Shown: piece by piece, positions 1 to 6,401 of the stretch
How positions within the stretch are numbered: the first letter of the stretch is position 1
Layout of the letters: each line of letters opens with the position of its first letter
Assembly: GCF_002483305.1 (NCBI RefSeq)
Contig: NZ_DLHQ01000049.1
Location: forward strand, 1-15,411
DNA length: 15,411 nucleotides
Direction: 5' to 3'
DNA from: Brevundimonas sp. UBA7664
GTDB lineage: Bacteria > Pseudomonadota > Alphaproteobacteria > Caulobacterales > Caulobacteraceae
Notes under the pieces: generated by a model
What the model saw: only the letters and a program-made list of their open reading frames with translations
Database searches by the model: none
Told to the model about the DNA's origin: nothing
Position numbers and translations under genes: made by a program

Positions 1-65
1 CGATGGATGGCGTCTGCCTGCTCGCCGCGGGCTTCCGGAGCGAATCGATCCGCCACCGTGTGTGA
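1..65 (+). CDS. Possible C-terminal tail of a gene entering from the left
   Basis: An open frame runs in from the window edge and stops at a TGA at 63-65. Its visible codons are rich in G or C at third positions, as in the real genes of this window. Only about 20 residues are visible and no family can be recognised. If it is real, it ends convergently to the minus-strand GDPD gene, and the hairpin-rich spacer 66-277 would be a shared terminator region. One minus-strand frame over the same bases has similar third-position bias, so the call is weak. Confidence 0.25.
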   Translation, partial: MDGVCLLAAGFRSESIRHRV

Positions 66-159
66 AGTTCGCCCCGCGTCCGGACCAGCAATGGACCGGG
101 CGACGATCCGGCCAAGGCCCGAACAGGACCACCATCCGGAGAGCGCGTGGAAAACGACT

Positions 160-230
160 GCGCGGAGCGGCCTGCTTCGTCGAAACGGTAAAACAATCCA
201 AGCACCGGGCGAGGCCCGGCCGCTCCGCGC
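160..230. terminator. 13-bp inverted repeat and nested hairpin, possible terminator region
   Basis: A perfect 13-bp inverted repeat lies at 160-172 (GCGCGGAGCGGCC) and 218-230, separated by 45 bases. Overlapping its right arm is a 6-bp hairpin, CCGGGC-GAG-GCCCGG at 205-219. Read on the minus strand, the small hairpin is followed by a moderately T-rich stretch (TTGGATTGTTTT). A further hairpin, CCGGCA-GTGA-TGCCGG, sits at 245-260, close to the GDPD stop. No gene is recognised in 66-277, so the spacer probably holds transcript ends. There is no strong U-tract, so terminator function is inferred. Confidence 0.4.
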
Positions 231-277
231 CCTCCCCAACCTTTCCGGCAGTGATGCCGGGGAGCGAAGACGGCTGT

Positions 278-1219
278 TCAACGATCGACAGCGAGACCCG
301 GATGGTCCGTGAAGGCCGCGTCCAGGCCGTACCCCGCGAAGCGCGCCAGCCGCTCGCGCAGCCGCCCGTGCGCGGCCGGCTCGTCGCCGATTCGGTCGGC
401 CTCGGGCAGGAAGGCGTTCTCGGCGCGGAAGGTCCAGGCGGCGACCCTGAGGCCGGCGACGTGGGCGTGGGCGATCAGGACGGTCGGGGCGCCGGGGACG
501 GGTTCGATCAGGGCTGTGTCTGCGCCGATCCAGTCGGCGTAGGCGGCGACAGCGGCGAGGCCGTCGCGCGTGGTCATGGCGGCGTAGCTGAGGTCCGGGC
601 GATCGACCGGTCCGCCGGCGGCGGCGACCAGTTGCAGCAGGGGCGCGGCGATGCGGGCGCGCAGGCGTTGCAGGGTTCCGGTCTCGAAACACTGGATCAG
701 GATGGGGGCGGCGGCGCCGGTCAGGCCGCGGCGTTGCAGCGTGGCGACGAAGGCGTCCTCGATCGGCAGGCCGAGGGCGGCGAAATAGCTCGGGTGTTTG
801 AGTTCGGGGGCGACGCGGACGCCGGCCGTGGCGGCGATGTCGAGGACCTCGTCGAAGGTCAGGATGGGGTCCTGACCGTCGAAGGCGGTGTTGGCCGGGC
901 GAAGGTCGGGCAGGCGTTCGCGGACGCGCAGGGTCTTCAGTTCGGCCAGGGTGAAGTCTTCGGTGAACCAGCCGGTGACGGACTGGCCGTCGATGGTCTT
1001 TGTCGTGTGGCGGTTGGCGAAGGCGGGACGGGCGGCGACGTCCGTCGTGCCGCCGATCTCGTTCTCGTGGCGGACGATCAGGACGCCGTCGGCGGTCATG
1101 ACCAGATCGGGCTCGATGAAATCGGCGCCCTGCTGGATGGCGAGGTCATAGGCCGCGCGGGTGTGCTCGGGGCGTTCGCCCGAGGCGCCGCGGTGGGCGA
1201 TGATCAGAGGGCGCGCCAG
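278..1219 (-). CDS. Glycerophosphodiester phosphodiesterase (GlpQ/GDPD family), start uncertain
   Basis: The GDPD family hydrolyses glycerophosphodiesters to glycerol 3-phosphate and an alcohol. The family signature is visible: HRGASGERPEHT, then FIEPDLVMTADG and RHEN, giving the expected His, Glu, Asp and His catalytic and metal positions. Spacing resembles GlpQ more than UgpQ. The only in-frame ATG (1099) lies after the first catalytic motif and would remove it. Between the TGA of the upstream gene (1225-1223, same frame) and HRG there is no ATG, GTG or TTG. The best candidates are CTG codons at 1219 or 1207, and I chose 1219 arbitrarily. There is no room for a signal peptide, so the product would be cytoplasmic, unlike typical GlpQ. 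Translation is probably coupled to the upstream gene. A start-codon mutation, sequence error or readthrough fusion cannot be excluded. Confidence 0.85.
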   Translation of the reverse strand: MARPLIIAHRGASGERPEHTRAAYDLAIQQGADFIEPDLVMTADGVLIVRHENEIGGTTDVAARPAFANRHTTKTIDGQSVTGWFTEDFTLAELKTLRVRERLPDLRPANTAFDGQDPILTFDEVLDIAATAGVRVAPELKHPSYFAALGLPIEDAFVATLQRRGLTGAAAPILIQCFETGTLQRLRARIAAPLLQLVAAAGGPVDRPDLSYAAMTTRDGLAAVAAYADWIGADTALIEPVPGAPTVLIAHAHVAGLRVAAWTFRAENAFLPEADRIGDEPAAHGRLRERLARFAGYGLDAAFTDHPGLAVDR

Positions 1220-1222
1220 CCG

Positions 1223-2128
1223 TCAGGCCCCCAGGATCCAGCCCTCTTCCTGCTCGACCCTGGCGATCAGGGCCTCGGTCGCGCCCTTGGGCGGGGCGAA
1301 GGCGGCGGACAGGGTTCCGGCCTCGTCGAGGGCGGCGAAATGTTCGGCGGTGACGCGGACCTGGGCCTGATCCTTGAACTCGCCCTCGTTCGGCTTCGCG
1401 TTGAACATGGACGGGTACACCTCGACCACCAGGGCCGAGAGCGGTTCGACGTCGGCGGCGTCCAGCGCGCGCCAGCCGGTGCCGAAGGGCCAGACGGCGC
1501 CCGAGGGGCCGAGCTTCTCCAGCAGGCGGCGGACGGCCGGGACGCCGACCAGGGTCTGGCCGCCGACGGCGCCGGCGCCGTGCATCTGCCAGACCGATTT
1601 GGGCTGCAGCTTGCCCTTGCGGACCGCGTCCTGCGTCGCCCGGTATTCGGGGATGTCGGCGCCCGCGCCCGCGGGCGGCTTGGTCGTGGTCAGCCAGCGC
1701 TGGGCCTGATTGGCCGGAGCGCCCCACATGGGCCAGGCCTCATCGGTCATCAGCCGGTTGATCTTGGCCGCGACCTGATAGCGATTGTTGGTGTTGTCGG
1801 CCTTGTCGACCACGTTGGCGGCGAGGAATTTCCACATCGCCGACCACGGCGTTCCCGTCAGCTTCAGCCGTTCGGCCGTGCCGGCGGGGAAGCCGAAATT
1901 GAAGTCGAAGCCGACCAGCACCCGGTCACCGCGCTTGCGGTGTTCGGCCAGCAGGGAGGCCAGCAGGGCCTCGCCCTCGGCCCGCGTCGCGACATTGTGG
2001 GTCTCGGAATAGAGGCGGAACCGCACGTCGCGCTTGGCCACGCCGAGCCACAGGGACGTATCGCCGAGCTTCTTGCCCTCGGCGGCGGTCCAGTCAGCGA
2101 TGATGTAGGCGTCGAACAGGCGGGCCAC
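1223..2128 (-). CDS. DUF429-like conserved protein (often labelled CbiG-like)
   Basis: A 301-residue protein with a GTG start, preceded by AGGAG at 2138-2134 with 5-base spacing. It has YIIADWTAAEG near the N-terminus and VLVGFDFNFGFPAG around residues 70-83. Such Asp-containing strands suggest an RNase H-like fold of the DUF429 kind. From memory, related alphaproteobacterial proteins are often annotated 'cobalamin biosynthesis protein CbiG' or as molybdopterin-related, but nothing in the sequence or neighbourhood supports either role. No signal peptide or membrane segment is visible. Its TGA is followed in the same frame by the GDPD gene, so the two are almost certainly one transcript. Function is unknown. 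Confidence 0.85.
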   Translation of the reverse strand: MARLFDAYIIADWTAAEGKKLGDTSLWLGVAKRDVRFRLYSETHNVATRAEGEALLASLLAEHRKRGDRVLVGFDFNFGFPAGTAERLKLTGTPWSAMWKFLAANVVDKADNTNNRYQVAAKINRLMTDEAWPMWGAPANQAQRWLTTTKPPAGAGADIPEYRATQDAVRKGKLQPKSVWQMHGAGAVGGQTLVGVPAVRRLLEKLGPSGAVWPFGTGWRALDAADVEPLSALVVEVYPSMFNAKPNEGEFKDQAQVRVTAEHFAALDEAGTLSAAFAPPKGATEALIARVEQEEGWILGA

Positions 2129-2204
2129 GGGGGCTCCTCAGGGTACTCGGTCACGGGGATGGGGGGTTCTAGCCGTCCGGGGCCGAGGGAGGAAGGGCTG
2201 TGCT

Positions 2205-2323
2205 GTCTCCTCCCCACATCGTGGGGAGGGGGACCGCCGGAACGGCGGTGGAGGGGTGATGGGGCGGGCGCCCCTCCACCACGCTTCGCGTGGTCCCCCT
2301 CCCCCCCAGAGCGGGGAGGAGAC
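2205..2323. repeat. Composite palindromic intergenic repeat, 119 bp
   Basis: A nested palindrome lies between two minus-strand genes. The outer arms are GTCTCCTCCCCAC (2205-2217) and GCGGGGAGGAGAC (2311-2323), matching 12 of 13. Inside are further paired arms: GGGGAGGGGGACC (2223-2235) with its exact complement at 2292-2304, and GGTGGAGGGG (2247-2256) with its exact complement at 2271-2280. Local hairpins occur at 2209-2229 (CCTCCCCAC-ATC-GTGGGGAGG), 2233-2249 (ACCGCCG-GAA-CGGCGGT) and 2278-2294 (ACCACGC-TTC-GCGTGGT). It ends 1 base from the stop codon of the small membrane protein gene. I recall similar G/C-rich composite palindromes scattered in Caulobacterales genomes. It could act as a REP/BIME-like element or transcript end. 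Confidence 0.8.
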
Positions 2324-2324
2324 A

Positions 2325-2840
2325 CTACCCCTTCAGCAGCGCTTCCAGATGCGACAGCCAGCGGCGGCCGAGGCGGAGGGCCTCGCCGGGGGAGCTGGTC
2401 TGGACCGGCAGGGTGGCGTCCCACAGGGCCAGTTCGAACTCGGGGTGGCGGGCGTCGGCGAACATCAGCCGCAACACCACCTGTTCGGCGTCGGGGGCCA
2501 TCAGGTCGAGCGCCTTGCGGGCCTCGCCGCGGCGGACGCGGGCGACGACGTGGCCGTCGACGATGATCTCGCCGCCCTCGATCTCCTCGAAGGCATAGAC
2601 CAGGCCGGAGCCACCGCGGTTCCACAGCACGGCGACCTGGGCGCCGTCGAAATCGAGACCGGCGGCGCGGCCCTCGGCGGGCGACAGGGCCTCGGCCTCG
2701 GGCGTGACCCCGAGAGACTTAATCAGGGCGCGGCGCATGCGGCGGATCGGCTCCATCCACCAGGCCAGGACCAGGGCGCCCGTGGTCAGGGCGGCCGCCG
2801 CCAGGGCCACCAGCAGTATGACCCGGAGGACGTCGGCCAA
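2325..2840 (-). CDS. Small single-pass membrane protein of unknown function
   Basis: The best start is TTG at 2840. It has a GGAGGA motif at 2852-2847 with 6-base spacing and lies 2 bases after the xth stop, so it is translationally linked to xth. The 171-residue product begins with one hydrophobic segment (about residues 4-27: leucine, alanine and valine rich, then WWMEPIRRMRR). The positive charges after it suggest an inner-membrane anchor with a cytoplasmic domain. The remainder has alternating hydrophobic strands and contains no cysteine and no catalytic motif I recognise. It ends in a TAG immediately beside the composite palindrome. The coupling to xth is the only functional hint. Confidence 0.75.
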   Translation of the reverse strand: MADVLRVILLVALAAAALTTGALVLAWWMEPIRRMRRALIKSLGVTPEAEALSPAEGRAAGLDFDGAQVAVLWNRGGSGLVYAFEEIEGGEIIVDGHVVARVRRGEARKALDLMAPDAEQVVLRLMFADARHPEFELALWDATLPVQTSSPGEALRLGRRWLSHLEALLKG

Positions 2841-2842
2841 GC

Positions 2843-3640
2843 TCAGTCCTCCAGCTCGACGACGACGGGGACGTGGTCCGACGGCTTGTCCATGTCGCGG
2901 GCGTCGCGATGAGTCTCGACGCCGACGAAACGGTCCGCCGCCTGCGGCGACAGCAGGTGGAAGTCGATGCGGATGCCGTGGTCGCGCTGCCAGGCCCCGG
3001 CCTGGTAGTCCCAGAAGGTGAAGGTCCCCGGCGGCTGTTTGCCCAGCGCCCCGGCCTCGGACAGGCCGAGGTTGTTCAGGGCGCGGAAGGCGGCGCGGCT
3101 CTCGGGCTGGAACAGGGCGTCGGTCGCCCAGGCGGCGGGGTTCTTCGCGTCTTCCGGGGTGGGGATGACATTGTAGTCGCCGCACAGGGTGAAGGCCTCT
3201 TCCTGCCGCAGCAGGTCCTTCGCGTGGGCCTGAAGCCGGTCCATCCAGGCCAGCTTGTAGGCGAATTTCTCGGTGCCGATCGGGTTGCCGTTGGGCAGGT
3301 AAAGGCAGCCGACCCGGACCGGGCGCGGGCATTCGATCACGGCCTCGATATAGCGGGCCTGTTCGAACTCGGCCTCGAACCCCGAGGCGTCGACGCCGGG
3401 CAGGCCGCGTCGCACGTCGCTGAGCGGATATTTCGAGAGCAGGGCCACGCCGTTGTAGGTCTTCTGGCCATTGGTCTCGACGTTGTAGCCGAGCGACTCA
3501 AAGGCCTCGCGGGGGAATTTCTCGTCGAGGCATTTGATCTCCTGGAAGCCGACCACGTCGGGTTGGGCCGCTTCCAGCCAGGCCAGAACGGTCGGCAGGC
3601 GGGCGTTGACGGAGTTCACGTTCCAGGTGGCGATGCGCAT
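2843..3640 (-). CDS. xth: Exodeoxyribonuclease III
   Basis: A 265-residue protein, close to the usual length of the Xth family. These enzymes are Mg-dependent AP endonucleases and 3'-5' exonucleases that act in base excision repair in the cytoplasm. Key residues are present: N7 (TWNVNS), E34 (FQEIK), Y114 (CLYLPNG), D155 and N157 (CGDYN), the IRIDFHLLS segment, and D255 and H256 (SDHVPV) at the C-terminus. The ATG at 3640 gives the canonical MRIATWNVNS start. No clear Shine-Dalgarno sequence precedes it. The downstream membrane protein gene starts 2 bases after the stop, suggesting co-transcription. Confidence 0.97.
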   Translation of the reverse strand: MRIATWNVNSVNARLPTVLAWLEAAQPDVVGFQEIKCLDEKFPREAFESLGYNVETNGQKTYNGVALLSKYPLSDVRRGLPGVDASGFEAEFEQARYIEAVIECPRPVRVGCLYLPNGNPIGTEKFAYKLAWMDRLQAHAKDLLRQEEAFTLCGDYNVIPTPEDAKNPAAWATDALFQPESRAAFRALNNLGLSEAGALGKQPPGTFTFWDYQAGAWQRDHGIRIDFHLLSPQAADRFVGVETHRDARDMDKPSDHVPVVVELED

Positions 3641-3648
3641 GGCGGGAA

Positions 3649-3676
3649 GCTATGGCGGAATGGGCGGGACTGTGAA
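3649..3676 (-). promoter_or_regulatory. Weak candidate promoter for xth
   Basis: On the minus strand, TTCACA (3676-3671, 5 of 6 to TTGACA) is followed after 16 bases by CATAGC (3654-3649), a poor -10 match. If used, transcription would begin almost at the ATG (3640), which would fit the absence of a Shine-Dalgarno sequence, i.e. a leaderless mRNA. This rests on pattern matching only. Confidence 0.2.
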
Positions 3677-3721
3677 GCGCGAAGATCGCCGACGTCGCGC
3701 CCACGGCCCATCAATAACGAA

Positions 3722-3754
3722 ATCGCCCTGATGGACAATGTCCACCAGGGCGAT
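3722..3754 (-). terminator. Nested hairpin terminator of the cysteine-repeat operon
   Basis: A near-perfect 33-base palindrome: ATCGCCCTG (3722-3730) pairs with CAGGGCGAT (3746-3754), one mismatch follows, then TGGAC-AAT-GTCCA forms the tip. On the minus strand it lies 57 bases after the stop of the cysteine-repeat gene and is followed by TTCGTTATTG, a moderate U-tract. It therefore fits intrinsic termination of that gene. It also insulates xth, whose start lies further downstream on the same strand. Confidence 0.7.
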
Positions 3755-3810
3755 GAGTCGTCGCTCGCATCGGCGGGTCTCCGGCGCGGTTCACGCCGAA
3801 GATGACCGCC

Positions 3811-5232
3811 CTAGATCGTGCACGCCTCCGAGGCCGGAAGGCCCACGCAGGAGCGGGCGGCCGACGGCGCCCGACGGTTGGCCGGAACGTCAGCCAGATA
3901 GCCCGAGCCATCCGAGCATTTGACCTCGACGCTGTCGCCGACGCCTTCACCCAGCGAAGACGCCCGGCGGAACTCCACGACGGTGCATTCCGTGCCGCCG
4001 GCCCGCAGCGAGGCCGTGAGCGCGGCCTTGATCGCGTCGGCCGAAGTCCCCTGGCAGATCACGCCGCGCGCGGACGCGCTGAGGCAATCCTGGATGGTGA
4101 CGTCGTCATTGCCCTGCATCGGCAGGAAGGCGACGAGGCCGATCGAGGTCTCCGCGCAGGTGAACTCGACGACCTCACGACCGTCTTCACCGCGTTCCTG
4201 ACCGATCTTCACTTCGGCGGTCGAGCTGCAGGTCACCCCGGCGGCGGCCAGCTGGCTCTTGCGACGCTCACTCACGCTCGCCAGGGCGCCGGACATGTCG
4301 GTGAGCTTGCACCCGCCGGCGATCGAGACCGCCTGTTCGCAGGTGTAGGCCTGCTGGAACTCGCCCGCGAGGCTGGTGCGGAACATGTAGCCCGCGCCGC
4401 CGGCGCATTTCACTTCGAAGAACTCGCTGGTCGCGGTGGCGCCGGCGCCGCGGCCCTGTTCGACCGTGCATTCCGGCGCATTGGGGCCGGCGAAGCGCTG
4501 GCGGAGCGTCGCCGTCTGTTCCGCAGCGGTGGTGTAACGGCATTCCCCCGAGCTCGCCGTCACCGTGAGGCAGGAAATCTTGCTCACGGCGCCCGCGGAA
4601 TCGACGTCGATCCAGTAGCCGTCGGCGCCGGCGCAGCCGATTTCGTAGCGGTTCTTGCCGTCACTCGCGAGGCCGAGATGGATCGCATTGTCGACGGTGC
4701 ACGACACGTCGGCGGCGCGCGCCAGCGGCGCGATCAGGGCGGCACGGTTCTTGTTGGCCGGCAGGGTGCATTCCGTCGCGGTCTCGCCTTCCTCCAGCGG
4801 ATTCATCTCCAGCGAGGAGGCCAGTTGCAGGCAGTCATAGACGGCGGGCGTGTCGGCGCTGGTCACCAGATAGCCGGGCCCCTCCGCACAGTTGGCTTCG
4901 TAAAGATATTTGCCGCCCTCGATCTCGCCGACCTCGACTGTGTCGACTGTCTCACAGGACACACCTGCCGATGTCAGGGCCGCGCGGGTGGCCATATCGA
5001 TCTGGGCTTCGGTGCGGTTGCTCCGCCGGGAGTTGCGCACGATCGCGTTGCTGCGGTCGTTGTCATAGTCTTGGCGGACATTGCCGGTCGAACCGACCCG
5101 GAAGGCCGAGGTTTCGGAGTAACCGGGGGGAGGCGTCCGCGGGGGCTGCGCCTGGGCCGAGGCGGCAGAGGCGCCACCGATGATCACGCCGACGGCAAGA
5201 GCCACACCGGACAGTTTTACAAGCAAGGACAT
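3811..5232 (-). CDS. Exported protein with five four-cysteine repeats
   Basis: A 473-residue protein of no family I can name. The ATG at 5232 is chosen because it opens a clear signal peptide (MSLLVKLSGVALAVGV... ending near ASAASAQA, about residues 23-28). A variable, polar N-terminal stretch is followed from residue 93 by five repeats of about 75-85 residues, each with exactly four cysteines: 93/115/134/155, 178/200/221/231, 255/276/298/308, 335/359/383/393 and 416/439/462/471. The second cysteine is usually followed by a GY or GYW motif (AEGPGY, AGADGYW, AGGAGY, SDGSGY). Twenty cysteines in export context suggest two disulfides per repeat and a periplasmic or secreted location. It lies downstream of a three-repeat paralogue, 102 bases away on the same strand, and is followed by a terminator at 3722-3754. 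Function is unknown; binding or structural roles are guesses. Confidence 0.85.
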   Translation of the reverse strand: MSLLVKLSGVALAVGVIIGGASAASAQAQPPRTPPPGYSETSAFRVGSTGNVRQDYDNDRSNAIVRNSRRSNRTEAQIDMATRAALTSAGVSCETVDTVEVGEIEGGKYLYEANCAEGPGYLVTSADTPAVYDCLQLASSLEMNPLEEGETATECTLPANKNRAALIAPLARAADVSCTVDNAIHLGLASDGKNRYEIGCAGADGYWIDVDSAGAVSKISCLTVTASSGECRYTTAAEQTATLRQRFAGPNAPECTVEQGRGAGATATSEFFEVKCAGGAGYMFRTSLAGEFQQAYTCEQAVSIAGGCKLTDMSGALASVSERRKSQLAAAGVTCSSTAEVKIGQERGEDGREVVEFTCAETSIGLVAFLPMQGNDDVTIQDCLSASARGVICQGTSADAIKAALTASLRAGGTECTVVEFRRASSLGEGVGDSVEVKCSDGSGYLADVPANRRAPSAARSCVGLPASEACTI

Positions 5233-5334
5233 GGGCCGGAATCTCACGATTGACGTTGTGATCTGGATACAGGCTCGAACCAGCGTCATCCGTCAACCAT
5301 TTCCAACAATTCCGCGGCGAAGATCGCTTCCCGG

Positions 5335-6267
5335 CTATTGTTCGCCGGGCGGGGGCGCCGGGGTCAGGGTGCAGCCGCCGCCGATCCGTTGGGCGACGGC
5401 GCAGGGATAGACCTGCTGGGTCGCGCCCTCAGTGTTGACGCGGACGATATAGCCCTCGCCCTCGGCGGCGCATTTGGCCTCGTAGAAGCGGCCATTGGCG
5501 TTCTGGCCCATCAGCCGCACCTGGGCGACGTCGCAGGCGGCGGCGTCGGTGCCGGCCAGCTTCGGTTCGAAACCGTCAGCCTGTTCCCGGGCGGTCGTGA
5601 AGTGACAGGTTCCGCCGGTCGAGGCGACCTGCAGGCAGTCCTTGAGGCTCCAGCCTGCGGCGGCCTCCTCAAGCCAGTAGCCGTCCACCCCGGCGCAGCC
5701 CACCTCATAGATCATGGCGTTGGCGTTGCTTCTGCCGACAGCCAGGGCCTCGTCGATGGTGCAGGTCACCCCCGCGCTGCGGGCCCAGCCGCCGATGACC
5801 GCGAGGGAATTCTGGTTGGCGGGCAGAATGCACTGCTGGCCGACGTCGGCGTCCGGGTCGAGCCGGCGGGTCGCTGCCGCGCTGCCGGCAAGCTCAAGGC
5901 AGTTAAAGGCCTGCGGCGGGCTCGAGGCGATCAGGATATAGCCCGGAGCGTCGGCGCAGGCGGCCTCATAGAGCGGCGTCTGCTCGGCGGTTTCGCCGGG
6001 AGACACGGCCTCGGTGACCTGACAGGTCAGGCCGGCGGCGGCGATCTGGGCCTGGGCCGCGGCCCTGACCTCGTCCGGACCGGGGGTGGGCGCGGCATCG
6101 CGGTTCTGGCGGCCGCGCGGACCCCGGGTCCCGCGGGCCTGGTCGGGCCGGCCCGCCTCATTGGCCGCGGCCGATCCGGCGGGCGGCGCGGTTTGCGCGA
6201 GGACGGGCGCGGCGCTGGCCAACACGAGGGCGCCGAGCGCGACGGCGAGGAATTTGATCGGGGACAC
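5335..6267 (-). CDS. Exported protein with three four-cysteine repeats, paralogue of the 3811-5232 product
   Basis: A 310-residue protein. GTG at 6267 is preferred over the upstream TTG at 6294: an AGGTG lies 6 bases before it, and it opens a signal peptide directly (MSPIKFLAVALGALV... with a VLA-Q cleavage site near residue 24). A charged, low-complexity linker (about 25-65) is followed by three repeats with cysteines at 82/104/123/146, 169/191/211/221 and 245/266/289/299. The repeats share PGY, DGYW and EGY motifs after the second cysteine, and end in a proline-rich tail. Repeats one to three match those of the neighbouring gene in order and spacing. Probably periplasmic or secreted, co-transcribed with the five-repeat paralogue downstream. 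No function can be assigned. Confidence 0.85.
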   Translation of the reverse strand: MSPIKFLAVALGALVLASAAPVLAQTAPPAGSAAANEAGRPDQARGTRGPRGRQNRDAAPTPGPDEVRAAAQAQIAAAGLTCQVTEAVSPGETAEQTPLYEAACADAPGYILIASSPPQAFNCLELAGSAAATRRLDPDADVGQQCILPANQNSLAVIGGWARSAGVTCTIDEALAVGRSNANAMIYEVGCAGVDGYWLEEAAAGWSLKDCLQVASTGGTCHFTTAREQADGFEPKLAGTDAAACDVAQVRLMGQNANGRFYEAKCAAEGEGYIVRVNTEGATQQVYPCAVAQRIGGGCTLTPAPPPGEQ

Positions 6268-6278
6268 GGGGATCACCT

Positions 6279-6325
6279 GCGTTTGAACTACCAACGCGTT
6301 TGACCGGCAGCCATGGCGCGGTCAA
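6279..6325. promoter_or_regulatory. Candidate operator in a divergent promoter region
   Basis: The 134-bp gap between the divergent genes starting at 6267 (minus) and 6402 (plus) contains the inverted repeat TTGACC (6300-6305) / GGTCAA (6320-6325) around a CCATGG core (6311-6316). It also contains the direct repeat GCGTTTGA at 6279-6286 and 6296-6303, spaced 17 bp. TTGACC occurs on both strands and could also serve as a -35 element in either direction, but no good -10 sequence was found. Regulatory function is inferred from position and symmetry. Confidence 0.3.
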
Positions 6326-6401
6326 GGCCACCCGTGTCCGCGTCTGGACGGGCCCGCCCCGTTCGGCGTATCTACGGGCTGGGTTTCAATTGGAGACGGA
6401 C

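Noticed and set aside
2205..2323. CRISPR array or attachment site
   Set aside because: There is no series of equal repeats with unique spacers, and no integrase or flanking direct repeat. The symmetry is nested and palindromic.
62..2566. 834-codon plus-strand open frame
   Set aside because: It lies antisense to the GDPD and DUF429-like genes and through the palindromic repeat. The product is low-complexity, rich in G, R, D and A, with no recognisable domain: a typical shadow frame in high-GC DNA.
3802..5253. 483-codon plus-strand open frame
   Set aside because: It mirrors the five-repeat cysteine gene on the other strand. The minus-strand reading has a signal peptide and regular cysteine repeats, while this one has no motif.
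5233..5334. Promoter between the two cysteine-repeat genes
   Set aside because: A TTGACG is present on the minus strand, but no acceptable -10 lies at 16-18 bases, and EcfG-like GGAA...GTT spacing does not fit.
5338..6303. 321-codon plus-strand open frame opposite the three-repeat gene
   Set aside because: Glycine, alanine and arginine rich shadow of the real exported protein gene; no domain pattern.
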